Of a stretch of DNA of 64,000 nucleotides, positions 12,301-23,549 are shown piece by piece (position 1 is the stretch's first letter; every line of letters begins with the position of its first letter). Source of the DNA: Uloborus plumipes. Its lineage: Eukaryota > Arthropoda > Arachnida > Araneae > Uloboridae. Below the pieces are notes generated by a model. It was not told the origin of the DNA, searched no databases, and saw nothing but the letters and a program-made list of their open reading frames with translations. Made by a program: the position numbers and the translations under genes. Where the stretch lies: contig JAXGGA010000038.1 of assembly GCA_038373865.1 (NCBI GenBank), positions 355,661 to 419,660 of the forward strand, given 5' to 3'.

Positions 12301-13670
12301 TGAACTCAGATCTATAGTGTTCGCAAACCACCTATGAAACTTACGGCAAAGAAATTCTTAAAAAAAATATGAGCATGGGTTTCCCGGGGAAAGAAAACAA
12401 AAATTAAAGAGACAAAAAAACTAAGCTGCTAACAGACAGCATGGCATATATTATAAATTCAAAAGCCTTACTTTAAAAACATTTGTATTGCTTTATTAGT
12501 TTTTATTTTGCTTTTCACAATATTTTTCGATACATTTGTTTCTTCATTCATTTGTTTTAAGTAAAATTTACCTTACGGAGTCTCCAAAAATAAAAGTAAA
12601 GATTAAAACAAGTTAAACTAACGTACTATAATTTGGTATTTTAAAATATTTTTTGGTATTTTGAGTTCTTGCAGTCACTTTTGACCAGCTATCTGAGGTC
12701 TTGCTCTCTTTCTCTCTATCACTCTACCTTACAGTTCAAGTCGTTAGCAATCATCATAAAAGAACAGAATTTATACAAATGCTATTTACTTTAGGATAAA
12801 AATATTTGTTTTTGCTTTTTAAATGATAAGGTTGTCTTAAATTACCAAGTAAAACATTTCGCAGGAAGAAAAAAATGCTCCACTATTCTAAAGTGGCAAA
12901 ATATAAAACTGATTTGTAAAAATCTCAGTACTGCACACTCTCGCAACCGAAAACTTGTAGTTAATATGCATAACTATATAAATGGACGGCAGATGTTTCA
13001 GGCGTGAAAAAAAAAATAAATTCATTAGAATAGAGCATAAGTTGGGAAAAATCATTTACCCTTAAAAACTTAAAAAGGGCAGAAGACTCAAAAATAGCTG
13101 CGGTTATATTTTTTTCACTGCTAAATACTGACTTTCTGTTTTCAGAGCTTGGATAATGGTCATCTTAAGTATTAAAAAAAAAAAAAAAAACATTTTGTTT
13201 CGCAATTTAAAATGGTCAAGATTATTTTACTGCCAAATGTGAAAGGAAACTCATTAGACAATTTTTTTTAGTTTTAAAAATAAGGACAAAAGTAAATATT
13301 TAAAATATGAAGAAACCGGCGGAAATTGCATTTCAATCTTTCATTCCTTTCGTCTTATAACCAATAGTAAAAAAAAAGTCAGTGGCAGCTTTCCAAGCTT
13401 ACATAATTATATAACGATAAAACTAAACGTTTGGAAAGAAAAGTAATTTTTAAGAAAGATTGGTTAGGCTAAAACTGAAGCTTCAACTTTTAATGGATAA
13501 CTACTGTTAGATAAAGATTTGTAATCATAGTTCATTTACTACTAACATTATAATGTACGCGGTTTATTTTTTGAAGTTGTGCTTCATCCAGATAAAAAAA
13601 ACATAGACTAATGTAACAGTACACAAAAATATGTGTTACTGAATAGTTATGAGTCACTAGCCCAGGTAGC
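9311..13670. other. Long AT-rich non-coding stretch
   Basis: C-rich run at 9359-9380, poly-T and poly-A tracts, no recognisable gene. Short frames at 9764-10031, 11541-11804 and 11962-12150 have no motif I can assign. Confidence 0.55.
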
Positions 13671-13770
13671 ACAAATAACCTTTAAACGTTTTATAAACGT
13701 TTTTAAGCGGTTGTTACAGCGTCAATAGCTATTTTACAACCTTTAGAAAACGAAGTGGTAGTAACTTGGG
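13671..13770 (+). mobile_element. Small MITE, CCCAGGTAGCAC family, copy 1
   Basis: Left end CCCAGGTAGCACAAATAACC followed by AAACGTTT blocks; right end CTTGGG. The same sequence appears inverted at 35871-36022, which fixes the family. TA lies next to both ends, fitting a Tc1/mariner-type non-autonomous element. Confidence 0.75.
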
Positions 13771-13955
13771 TAGTATTAAGACAAAAGTTTTACATTTAAA
13801 ATATTGCCAAACTGTGTAGTTTGAAACAAGTCTCAAATATGACAAAGAAATAAGTTTTTAATACTATTACTCTTGATTTTTTAAATTCAATTATTGAAAT
13901 TACAAAAATATTTTAATATATTTTAAAGTTTATAACATACAGGTAATTTGTTATG

Positions 13956-14497
13956 CAGTATCCCCTCGTTACATTGTGCTTGTCGAGAGACAACACAAAT
14001 GCGCGAGAAATCCGAAAACGCGATATAATCGAGATCATAAAACGTAGCTATTTGATTAAAGTACAAATTAATTATGTGCGAATCTACAAAAAAGTTAATT
14101 TATCATCATATTAGACGATTTTTTTTGAATAAACATCAATGAAAATGGAAATGATAATATTTTATAATATCAAATTTTATATAAATATTCAAAATATAAT
14201 ATAATATTTTATAATATCATTAAAATAATATATTATTATTATTTTAATACTGTAATACGAATAGAAAGTTGCAACTTAACTGCAAGAAATTCAGATGTAT
14301 GGAAAATGCATCAATTTCTTCCATTGATTAAAAAGAGAGAAAATATTTTTTTTTTTATTTTTTGAGTAGTATATTTCTTTTTGTTGGTTTCAAAAGCAAA
14401 GCAATATTTTTTAAGCAATATTTTCAGAAGACAAAGAAGAGACGCGATATATCCGAATAAGTGATATAAAGAGACGCGACGTAACAAGTGGTTGTTG
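13956..14497. mobile_element. pogo/Tigger-like MITE, diverged copy
   Basis: Starts CAGTATCCCCTCGTTA. Its right end, read inverted, begins CAACAACCACTTGTTA and then TTATATCACTTATTCGGATA, matching the start of the element at 63433. Length (542 bp) is close to that copy (518 bp). No transposase frame. TA follows the right end; the left duplication is degraded. Confidence 0.65.
14160..14248. repeat. AT-only imperfect repeat inside the MITE
   Basis: Overlapping AATATAATATTTTATAATAT units with local palindromes. Confidence 0.7.
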
Positions 14498-14499
14498 TA

Positions 14500-15350
14500 A
14501 CACAAAACTATGTAACATTCTTTTAACAGAGATAGAAGAAAAAATAAAAAAAAAAAAACCATGACACAAGTTCTCTCGCTTTAGACCAAATATGGAGGGG
14601 AACATATTGAAGCGTTTGACGGTTGACATTTAGAAGGGTCTGTGATGACATGTTGATGACCTAATTTTTGATGCTTATATCCATGGCGTGCCCAAAAGTG
14701 CATTACGCATACATGAATCTTCATTCCAAGAAAATGATCACGGGCTTTTGTAACAAAAAGGTCTTCATGACAGAATAAACTTAAGAAGAGATAAGTTTTA
14801 TATTTTCTAAGCTACTTATATTAATAAAAGTTTTGCATTGTTTCTGAAACTTGAAAGAAAATGTGTGAACAGTCTTAGTGTTCTGTTTAAATTGACTAGA
14901 TCCTGGTAATACTAATGATTGTGCATTTCTACAATCCGTAAGTTATTTCTTATTAATTCATTTAATGCAGTTCACTAGCAGGTAATTCTAATATTCACAA
15001 TTCATTGAATATTTAAATTTTATTAATAATTATCTTTTTTTTACTTCATCATTAAATGCAATAAAACAAACCTTAAATTCTTTAAAACGTTCCTTAATAA
15101 AATTATGATTGTAAAAGATACGGGAAAGATAGTACTCTTTTCTGGTAGATATTGTCTTACATTATTTTTAACAAAAAATCTAGAATATTATTAAACTTTA
15201 ACAAAATGAACTTAAATAGTGCTTCAAATTTACGTCCGTAATTTTATACTATTTTTATTTTATTTCGTTTTCCTCTTTTCGCTCGCGCAAAGTAAGGCTT
15301 ACTACAATGTTAATAAAAAAAATCAACTGCTGTGGCATTTTGTTAGTTGC
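14500..15350. other. AT-rich non-coding stretch
   Basis: Nothing recognisable. Confidence 0.6.
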
Positions 15351-15352
15351 AA

Positions 15353-15490
15353 GTAAGGCCCCCCTGGCTTTGAGAAATCAATGCATTTGCATACAAGTAG
15401 GCGTGGTTTTTAATGTTTTCCAATGAAATTGCATTGTGTTTGGACCCTTTGCCCCCCCCTCCCCCTGGAAAAACATGAAATGACGTCCTT
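15353..15490 (+). repeat. Dispersed poly-C repeat, copy 2
   Basis: Same body and CCCCCTGGAAAAAC tail as 5418-5550, same orientation, lacking the GGCCCGG head. Confidence 0.8.
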
Positions 15491-16079
15491 GCTGATACTG
15501 CTGCAAATTTTATAACCATAACACTTTCTCGTGCAGCAATTTTGAAACTGCTTGTGAAATATATAAATTTCGTGTTAAAAATACTGAATTAAGAGTTATA
15601 AATATTGACATAACTTTGACGGGAGGTTGACTCAGGTAGCAGCATTATTATTTTAATCAGTATTAGCCAATAATTTTCAGAGTTTTTCAGTTTTGAGTCG
15701 ACGTAAAAATATTAATGTAACACTAAATATTACTATTTTTTTAATACATAACACAATCCATTTTCATGCTTTAAAGCTAGCATTGAAAAATAAGAATCTT
15801 ATAGACGAGAATTTACGTGAAAATAAGAATTTTTACTCGTGAAAACACTTACGAAAATTAAGACACTTTTTCATCGTATACCAGCGATATGTAATAAGCT
15901 TAATGTAACTCTCTCACTCAAGAAAAAAAGATTTATATTCGTGTGTTTCTGGAAATAAGTTACATCAATAATTTTTTAAGGAAGCTACTTCAAGTTAACC
16001 AATATGTTGTATTCCGTAATTTGCAATTCTGTAATAAATATGTTTCTTAAATTTTAAACAAAACTATAACTAAGAAAAA

Positions 16080-16431
16080 TGTTACATCTGGGTAACACAT
16101 TTTTCTCATTATTTGTTGGGCGCGGTTATCTACTCGGTATGTTTAAAATAATGAAGTGGTGACATCTTGGTAGAAAAGCTTATTATGAAGCTTTTCTACC
16201 TTTAGCATTTTTAATAAGCTTTTTAAAGCTTATTAAAAATGTTTATTGCCACTTTTTACATTTTAAGGGAAAATTCTTATAGAAATGGCCAAAAAAAAGA
16301 AAAAAAAAGTCGACTTTATATCAAAATTTTCAAATATTTTTCTCCTTTTTACATTTTTGCCAAACTCAACATTTTGTCGCCTCGAGGTGGAAACGATGAT
16401 CATGTCTTATTTTTAAGGCTCATCTACATCA
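16080..16431 (-). repeat. 3' LTR
   Basis: Matches 20012-20312 apart from an inserted hairpin-rich segment near 16182-16235 and point changes. Confidence 0.85.
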
Positions 16432-16444
16432 TCCTCCCCACCTT
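16432..16444 (-). other. Polypurine tract
   Basis: Minus strand AAGGTGGGGAGGA immediately upstream of the 3' LTR start; this is where plus-strand DNA synthesis would be primed. Confidence 0.75.
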
Positions 16445-16539
16445 GAGTTTAGAACAAACTCAAAATCTTAACCGAAAGTAAATTTTGTTATAAACTAATA
16501 AAGCTAAAAAAAGCATAATCCATCACGAGGGCCATTCCA

Positions 16540-17991
16540 GCCTTACGTGTGTGACTTTCTGACACCATTTTTTTGCAAATAGCAATAAAAACCAGGACGA
16601 TATTAAAGTTGTAATGCGGCGTTATTTTTTTCATAGGAACAATTTTGAATTTTTTAATAAAATTTTAAATACAGCCTTACGTGTGTGACTCGGAAAATCT
16701 GAAAATAATCTATACCTCACATTATTTTGTAATTTCCTGTGAAGTTTTAAAAGATAAATGAACGCTGATTTTTGTGCATGTGTCTAAGTATACTAAGTAA
16801 GTATTCCACATATTTTTTTTTTCTAAACTTCGTAGAGTAGCAGTAAAAAATTTTTAGTTTGCCTTACGTGTGTGACACTAGAGCCTTACATGTGTGACCG
16901 CGTGCAGCATGTCTTCATTTTGAAGTCAATTCAACTTCCACAACTGATAATTATAGCTATCAGCATTATATATGTGTCTGTATGCCTTTACCCCCCCCTC
17001 CCCCCCGCCCTCCCCCCTCTTCTAATATTTTTTGAGTGAGCAGTCCGATTTAAACAAACTTTTTTTGTTCGAAAGATCTCTGCGAGGAGACCTCATTCTC
17101 ACATTTAACTTTTAGATTTGAGCAATTTTTCGTTCAACTTTGAACCGTTCAAGCAACCTATTCCCCGTTAACAACTTTTGAGTAAACAGTCCGATTTTAA
17201 CACTTTTTTTGTTCTAATAGTCTCGGCGAGAATAAATAATTCACACATTTAATATTTTGGTTTGAGCACTTTTTTGTTCAACTTTGAACCGCTCAAACAA
17301 CTCGTCCCCCGCTAATTACTTTTGAGTTAAACAGTCAGATTTGAACAAACTTTTTTTGTTAGAAAGATCTCGGCGAGAACAATTCATTCTCATGTTTGAT
17401 TTTTCGAATTGCCCCCCCCCCCCTCAGCCCCCACGTACCCATTATCTTTCGGATGAATATTTTACCAAATTTGAAATTTGAAATTGGCAAACGGGAAAGT
17501 AGGCTCTTTCAGTTCCGGACGGAACTACTTGTTTAATATTTGATTTTTTGCCCTAAACGAAAGATCTGATTTTGTTGGACAACGCCGCTAGTAAATAATT
17601 AAATTGCAAAGATGTGTTCACAAAATAAAGAATGAAGACGAAATTAATTCTCATTTGTATACGAATTATATATAGGTTATTTTAAAATTTATTTATATAA
17701 CATGTTACATGTAATCAGAGGAGATTAACAAAAAAGTTTAAATTAAAAGAATCGGTTCCTGTGAAAGTTTCTCAAACAAAGACCTGACTCTTAAGGTAAA
17801 CCATTCAAAAGCCTTACGTGTGACAGCTTTTAAAGAGCATCGTTAAAACGTTTCTGCCGAATGGATGAAGATGTAAGTCAGGTTACAGGTGTTATGTATC
17901 AAGTTAATTTATGATATGAGATAGTTTTCCTTTAGTCCCCTAATTAGACCTTGGGGGGAAACTTTTTTTTCTTTTGCCTTACGTGTGTGAC
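16540..17991 (+). repeat. Interspersed GCCTTACGTGTGTGAC motif, six copies
   Basis: Copies at 16540-16555, 16674-16689, 16861-16876, 16883-16898 (one base changed), 17811-17824 (two bases short) and 17976-17991, all on the plus strand. Surrounding sequence differs between copies, so this is a conserved short motif and not a simple tandem repeat. Confidence 0.9.
17030..17415 (+). repeat. 145-bp minisatellite, array 1
   Basis: About 2.7 units, each with CAGTCCGATTT, AACTTTTTTTGTT, GAAAGATCTCGGCGAG and TTCAACTTTGAACCG blocks spaced 145 bp apart. It is preceded and followed by C runs. A tail at 17491-17532 (ACGGGAAAGTAGGCTC onward) is also shared with 36215-36258. The same unit forms array 2 at 34975-35365. 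Confidence 0.9.
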
Positions 17992-18572
17992 CAAAAAAAG
18001 TAACCTGCATATTTTGAGGGGTTAAAAACTTAGGAAACACTTTATTACAAAAAATATGAGATATAATCATACTAAAGGGTATGAGTTCATGATATTTGAT
18101 AGTTTTTCCAGAAAAAAATTGATTATTAGGTGAAAAAAAATTTCTTACATTTTTTCACTAACAATGCATTTTTTTTTTTTTTTTTTTTTGAATTTGTCGC
18201 AATGTTAATAAACAAGGCTAAAATATGAGAAAAGAAAAATTTAATCTTAAAATTGATGCTGGAATCGAAAAGGGTAGATATTTTTTTGTCAAAAATCAAG
18301 GTTTGTTTTTGTATTATGGGGGGGGGGGGGGAATTTGGTGTGCTAGGACCACTTTTCGTGGAATTGCCCACTTAACAATTTAAAACACTTAAAACTAAAA
18401 GAACAGGAAAAGTCTACTGTCTAATTGAAAGTTCCACATAAGACAGTTCAAAAAGTTCTCAAAAATCCAGCCTTCATACGTTTTGGAAAAATTCTTTTGG
18501 AGAAGGTTCTTGAAAATTTCCATGAGACTTCACGAAAACTCCCCACCATGAGGCTCATGGAGGGTCGCACTT

Positions 18573-19085
18573 CTACTTGATTTGAAACAGTTCAAATTCT
18601 TTTTGTATTTGTTCCATCATGACGACGCCAATTACAATGACATCAATAGCTCGTATGGGCATCGTGATCTCGTCCTGTGTTGGTGGGCCAGGTACATTTG
18701 AAAAATATTTTCTCGTCAGAAGACATGTACCATTTTCTTTGCAATTTCGTCTTTCGCAGGACAGCTGCATATTCTTAGAGATTTTTCGTGTGCAGTTTGT
18801 CGTATATCATCTTGAATGCACACTATTTTAACATCACTTTTTTTCTGTAAATTTCTAGTGTTTTCTCTTCCTTCACCGATTTCGAGAAAAACTTTTTCTC
18901 CAAGAATCATCATTTTGGCAAAGTACTGTCTATCAGCTACGTATGCAGGTTCTGATGCAAAAGGACTATTTGCTCTTATACATTTTCGGTTAGCTGTGTT
19001 CACATCCTGCCCATCTTACGTGTTACCAGTCATAAGGCATGGCCATTTTGCGAACACATTCAGATAATTCAACACTGTCAAAATA
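18573..19085 (-). pseudogene. Gag C-terminal relic of the LTR element (tentative)
   Basis: Minus strand, downstream of the gag remnant, with many stops and frame changes. A broken Cys/His-rich patch near 18620-18790 could be the remains of gag zinc knuckles, but spacing is not canonical. Overlapping frames on both strands are short. The assignment rests mainly on position between primer-binding site and polypurine tract. Confidence 0.35.
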
Positions 19086-19299
19086 AATTTGCATTTTGCG
19101 ACCAATTCAAAGTTTCAAAATGACAACTTGTTCACCAGGATGATCAGTAATCAGTCGAATCATTTTTATCAGGAACTTGATATTCATCTATAAAATTACT
19201 TTTAGCTTCATTTTTTCTTGCATTTCTTGAGCCAAACTTGAGGCCACCTGTTTTATTTATGGAGTCTTATTTTCTGAGCCATTTTTGCTGTTTTCTATC

Positions 19300-19990
19300 T
19301 GTTCGACAGTATTTTCAAAATTATTCATATCTACCTTATTTGCATCTTCAAATTTTTGTCGAATGGGATCCCAAAATCTTAGCCAATCCGATAGATTATC
19401 TTCAAATTTATCGATATCTAGTCAAAGTATATAATGTCAGGGGATTCAACTTTTCGAATTAAATTTCTTTCTTTTAAATTATTTGAAGCCGTTGTTGGCC
19501 CAATAAAATTGGAACCAGTTTCAAATTTTGCTTTGGCACGTTTTATTTTTGATCGCCGAATTACTATGTTTGAACTATATCCATCGCATTTTAAGACTTC
19601 TTCTTCCACATCCTTCAAGAAAATTAAGCTCCTTTTCTTTCAAATCTAATTCCGCCAAAAGTTGGTCTTAATCTTCTTTATTTATGTTACCTTCTATAAA
19701 TTTCGCATCAATCTTTTTGAGTAGCTTTGTTGTTTGCGATCTTAAAATAGAGCACTCTGCCTTATAAATTGCATCCATTTCAAAATATTGCAATTTTCTT
19801 AAATATTCTGCAATTTGCACAATTCGCAAACAATATCGTATCAATTCAATAAATTTGATGCATATTCCATTTTCTAAGTCAGGGCAAGCAGTTGCAACTT
19901 ACCTTGTCTTGAACTTGAAGAGGGTAACAAAGCAAAGAATTAATCAGATCAAATTTAATGGTAAACCTTGTCATCGCTTCATTTACTTAC
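19300..19990 (-). pseudogene. BEL/Pao gag relic (DUF1759-like)
   Basis: On the minus strand, after the primer-binding site, broken frames give a charged coiled-coil-like N-terminal part (about 19600-19860). A segment at 19361-19428 then reads LDIDKFEDNLSDWLRFWDPI. The pattern of a short Asp/Lys-Phe strand, an acidic residue, then W-x-x-FW is typical of the DUF1759 part of BEL/Pao gag. Gag would form the cytoplasmic particle. Several in-frame stops show the copy is dead. No protease, reverse transcriptase or integrase remains. Confidence 0.6.
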
Positions 19991-19993
19991 CGA

Positions 19994-20009
19994 GAAGACA
20001 AGGGCGCCA
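19994..20009 (-). other. Primer-binding site
   Basis: Minus strand TGGCGCCCTTGTCTTC two bases inside the 5' LTR; TGGCGCC-type sites are common tRNA primer sites in LTR elements. Confidence 0.7.
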
Positions 20010-20011
20010 AA

Positions 20012-20312
20012 TGTTACATCTGGGTAACATATTTTTCCCATTATTTGTTGGGCGGTTATCTACTCGGTATCTTTAAAATATTAAAATGGTGACATCTTGG
20101 TAGAAAAGCTTATATTAAAAAAAGGTTTATTGACACTTTTTACATTTAAAGGGAAATTCTTATAGAAATGGCCAAAAAAAAAAAAAAGAGTCAACTTCAT
20201 ATCAAAATTTTCAAATCTTTTTCTCCTTTTTAGATTTTTGCCAAACTCACATTTTTGTCGCCTCGAGGTGGAAAGGATGATCATGTCTTACTTTCAAGGC
20301 TCATCTTCATCA
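20012..20312 (-). repeat. 5' LTR
   Basis: Direct repeat of 16080-16431, TG...CA ends on the minus strand. Confidence 0.85.
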
Positions 20313-20319
20313 AAAATCA

Positions 20320-22940
20320 TTCAAAATTAAATACATGTAAAGAACTTATGGATAGTGTGCAAATGTTTTGCTGTGAAAAAAATTCATATTTTCCTTTCTC
20401 GTTTTACATGCATAAGATTGATTGAAAGTATCCCCATATATCTGAACAGTAATATCTAAAGTGTTAAACTAGTCTTAATTTACGCGACTAAAAATACCAA
20501 GAAAATAAATCTTCTTTAAACACATCATTTCTATAATGTAAATACACACTACTACGTACCCACACAGTAAAGAGCAGAAATATTTCTAAATAAACTTTTG
20601 CACAGGTCAAATCAGGAGCACGTAGCTTCTCACAACTTGTGAAAAATACAACAATTTTAGGCTCTTTTAATCCTGAACACGTATGGAGCAATAAATTTTT
20701 ATCTCAGGGTACTATCGCTCCTTGGATATTGCCATCACGTATTAAGAGCGACAGGAAGAACAAAAACAGATGATGTATTGGGACACATTACTTTGTCGAC
20801 AAGAGCAACAATACGTTACCGGTCAAGTTAAGGGAAAATGTAAGATGTTGACAGAACGATTTATTAAGGTAAGTTTTCTGAAAGAAATTATACAGAAAAT
20901 TTGTCAGCCATAGCTTGAAGTTCTGTATTTATTTTGTACGTATGGGATGAATGTGACAACATACCGTAAAACCTGTATGCAAGCAATTTTAATTCCAATC
21001 TGCACTTTGAACAATGGTAAATATGTTGTACTCACCGTCGATTTACTTTTGATTCCAATACACGTTATTAACCCCTTGAAACACGAATTCTTTTCCGAAA
21101 ATGTATCAAACAAAGAGTTTTTTTTTTCTTTTGAGAGAGAGAGAGAGAGAGAGCGAGAGAGAAAATAAATATGTAGTCATTGTGTAGGTTATGTTTTGCA
21201 ATTTCTTTTGTGGGAATGGAGGTAAATGGAGATTATAGACAAAAGTCACTATAAAGTATTATTTAAACAAAATTCAACGAATGTCATTTCATATTTATTT
21301 TAAATTTAAAAATATTTAAACCAAGTTGCCATTCTCAAAAGACTAAATAAGAGGAAAAATTCAATTTGGTAACTTAAGTGAATATATACTACCTTTTCCG
21401 CACCAAAGAAATGCCTTGGACAGAAAAAAAAACCTTAACTCTACAAGAAAAGTGATGAGTATTTGGAATATCAATGGTAAATAACTTTAGCAATAATGTA
21501 GTCTATCTATTTTTGCTATAATTGAACTCAGGTGCACATTAGAAATAAAATAACGTGATAAACAAGAACGCTCGTATCAGACACGAACATGTGAAAATTT
21601 GCCACTAATTTTTCTTTGTGTCAGACACGAAAAAAGGAGTGAGGTCGTAAAATCCAGTAACGTCCGTGAGGTTTTCATCATCGGTAAGCCATAACTTCCT
21701 CACTATTTCCTTTAACTTCAAACTAAATTATTTTATTCAAAATCGGTAAAAAAAATGAACAAACAAACCATATTTTGCCAGCATTTCTGAAAAAAGTATT
21801 CTAAGAAATTTGTTTTTAGGATATTGCTCTGTTAAATTTGAACCTCTTATTAAAATGGTATAAAGCAGAACCGTAGAACTTTGCATTAGTCTTTCGATCA
21901 GACGGTTTAGAAATTAATTTCCTGTTCTCCTGGTATGCGACAAATAACAATGATAAGGTAAAAAATCCTTTCATTATTTCAAATTAACATATATAAATAT
22001 TTTCGTATAGATACTAATTATATACACTCCCTTGACGATTAATAAATTAAAGTTGCTTAATAAACATGTAAGTATTTCCTAAAGTTAAAGATAGCATATA
22101 AATTACACAGCTGATAAAACACGAATATTTGAAAATAGTTTCAACTTTCACAATCTGGTCATTGTAATAACTTTCCACATAAAATGCTACACGTTTAGGC
22201 AGCCATTTTTTTCTTTAGTTTTCTTCCTTGATGTAAACTACGGCTCCCATTCAGGTAAACTCATTGCTCGTACTAATTAAAAAAATATATTTGATAGACT
22301 AGTAAGACCGAATATCTTAGTCAGTAGATCTTTATGTTTTTAACTAACAATATAAAGTTTAGGTCCCCTGTTCTTACCCACTTCTTTTGTAGCATTTTCA
22401 AAGCAAGGCCTTTTTGTAAAGCCTCTAAGGTGTTAACAAAAATACAGCGAGAATGAACTACACTCAAAAAGATTAAGTGTAATGTAAGCAGCAGAAAGAG
22501 AATCCCCTCGAAAAATTCAGACTTTAAGCGAATCCACTTTGCACAAAGAAATGATACTTCTTTTTAAGCATATGTGCAGATTTTCAAAAACTGGTTTTGA
22601 CCTTTAATATAAATAGAAATTTACTGCTGCAAATAGATGTTACGCGTTTTACACAGTTCGACTATAATAATTTATTAAAATGTATAAACTGTTATATCAT
22701 GTCCGTGCCAGCCCTCTAGCGTTTTTTATTTCTTTTTCTTTTTTTGTTTTGTGCATTGCCCGTCTGCGTTGCATTCTTACAGCTGAAGGTAAGGAAAACC
22801 AGAAAAAATAAACTCATAGATTAAACCTTATAATAGACTAAAGCTATATGGATTACATAGTCTTCATAATGAAAGCTATACTTATTGCTGGGTTCACTGA
22901 TAACTAAGGTATAGTATATTTAACATTGCAGTTCGAATTT
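20320..22940. other. AT-rich non-coding stretch
   Basis: Only a GA microsatellite at 21134-21162 and scattered homopolymers; no gene. Confidence 0.6.
21134..21162. repeat. (GA)n microsatellite
   Basis: GAGA repeat with one C interruption. Confidence 0.95.
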
Positions 22941-22944
22941 AAGG

Positions 22945-23035
22945 GAGGCGGGATAACTCAATCGGTTGAAACTTAGGCTGTTCACAGAACAGTCGATTAA
23001 GATATATTTTGCATTATTTGAGTCCCTTTCTTGCA
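22945..23035 (+). repeat. tRNA-like SINE head or tRNA pseudogene (candidate)
   Basis: GGATAACTCAATCGGTTGAA resembles a tRNA A box and D arm. It is followed by an anticodon-loop-like CTGTTCA and, about 50 bp later, a weak T-arm-like TTTGAGTCCC. Acceptor ends do not pair, so a functional tRNA is not supported. Confidence 0.35.
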
Positions 23036-23362
23036 ATATTCCTTTCGGTAACTTTTTTCTCGGATTGTTTTCTACTTGTCTTCTACTTCTGTCATGAAAA
23101 CTACTTGAAGTTCTAGAGTAATAGAACACGTTTATACCTTCAATGTATGACTGGCATTTTATGAATTTATAAGTTAAACAATATTAGTAACTTTTCTTAG
23201 CCTCTGTAATATAATCTGAAGCAGAGAGCAATATTCCGGGAGTTCCAAAAGAAATGTTTTCACTTACGCCAACTAATTCTTCATTAAAAACAGTTCACTT
23301 TGTGCAAGAATAAGTAAAAATCGAAAAACAACGTCTAAAAGCACAAATGGGTCGAATTAAAA

Positions 23363-23409
23363 TTGGCAAACATGTTTCAAAGTCATAAACCCTCCTTCTT
23401 CAGTGCCAA
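23363..23409 (-). ncRNA. Hammerhead-like motif, left arm
   Basis: Minus strand: TTGGCA (23404-23409), CTGAAGA (23397-23403), stem II region, GAAAC (23374-23378), then ATGTTTGCCAA (23363-23373). TTGGCA and TGCCAA make a perfect 6-bp stem I. The intramolecular stem III loop would be only two bases. AAACATGTTT is self-complementary, however, so a dimeric form is possible. Stem II is weak here. Confidence 0.45.
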
Positions 23410-23444
23410 GCAAGAAATGGTCTTCAGTGCCAACCATTTCTTGC

Positions 23445-23491
23445 TTGGCACTGAAGAAGGAGGCCTTATGCCTTTGAAACATGTTTTCCAA
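23445..23491 (+). ncRNA. Hammerhead-like motif, right arm
   Basis: Plus strand: TTGGCA (23445-23450), CTGAAGA (23451-23457), stem II GGAGGC/GCCTTT with two G-U pairs, GAAAC (23476-23480), ATGTT, then TTCCAA, which pairs with TTGGCA except at one position. Same reservation on stem III as the left arm. Confidence 0.45.
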
Positions 23492-23549
23492 TTTTAGTTC
23501 GACCCATTTGTGCTTTTAGACGTTGTTTTTCGATTCTTACTAATTCTTC

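Larger units (their letters stand above)
16524..18372 (+). mobile_element. Nested repeat-rich non-autonomous element (candidate)
   Basis: Left end contains GGGCCATTCCA (16529-16539) and right end TGGAATTGCCC (18359-18369), an imperfect inverted pair. Between them are six copies of GCCTTACGTGTGTGAC or near variants and a 145-bp minisatellite. It lies inside the LTR element's gutted interior. No transposase is seen; boundaries and superfamily are uncertain. Confidence 0.45.
16080..20312 (-). mobile_element. BEL/Pao-type LTR retrotransposon relic
   Basis: Two direct repeats (16080-16431 and 20012-20312) read as LTRs on the minus strand, beginning TGATG and ending ATGTAACA. Next to the 5' LTR is a primer-binding site starting TGGCGCC (20009 downwards). 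Next to the 3' LTR is a purine tract, AAGGTGGGGAGGA (16432-16444). Outer flanks are AAAAA and AAAAT, close to a 5-bp target duplication. The interior keeps only gag-like remains; pol is gone, and a second element sits in it (16524-18372). Confidence 0.8.
23310..23540. repeat. Long near-perfect palindrome with hammerhead-like cores
   Basis: Left arm 23310-23420, spacer 23421-23433, right arm 23434-23540, with only scattered mismatches and small gaps. A transcript from either strand would fold into a hairpin of about 105 bp. Each arm, read outward from the centre, contains TTGGCA, CTGAAGA, a stem, GAAAC and then ATGTTT with a stem I partner. Confidence 0.9.

Noticed and set aside
22945..23035. 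Functional tRNA-Asn gene
   Set aside because: A box and CTGTTCA loop are present, but the T arm and acceptor stem fail.
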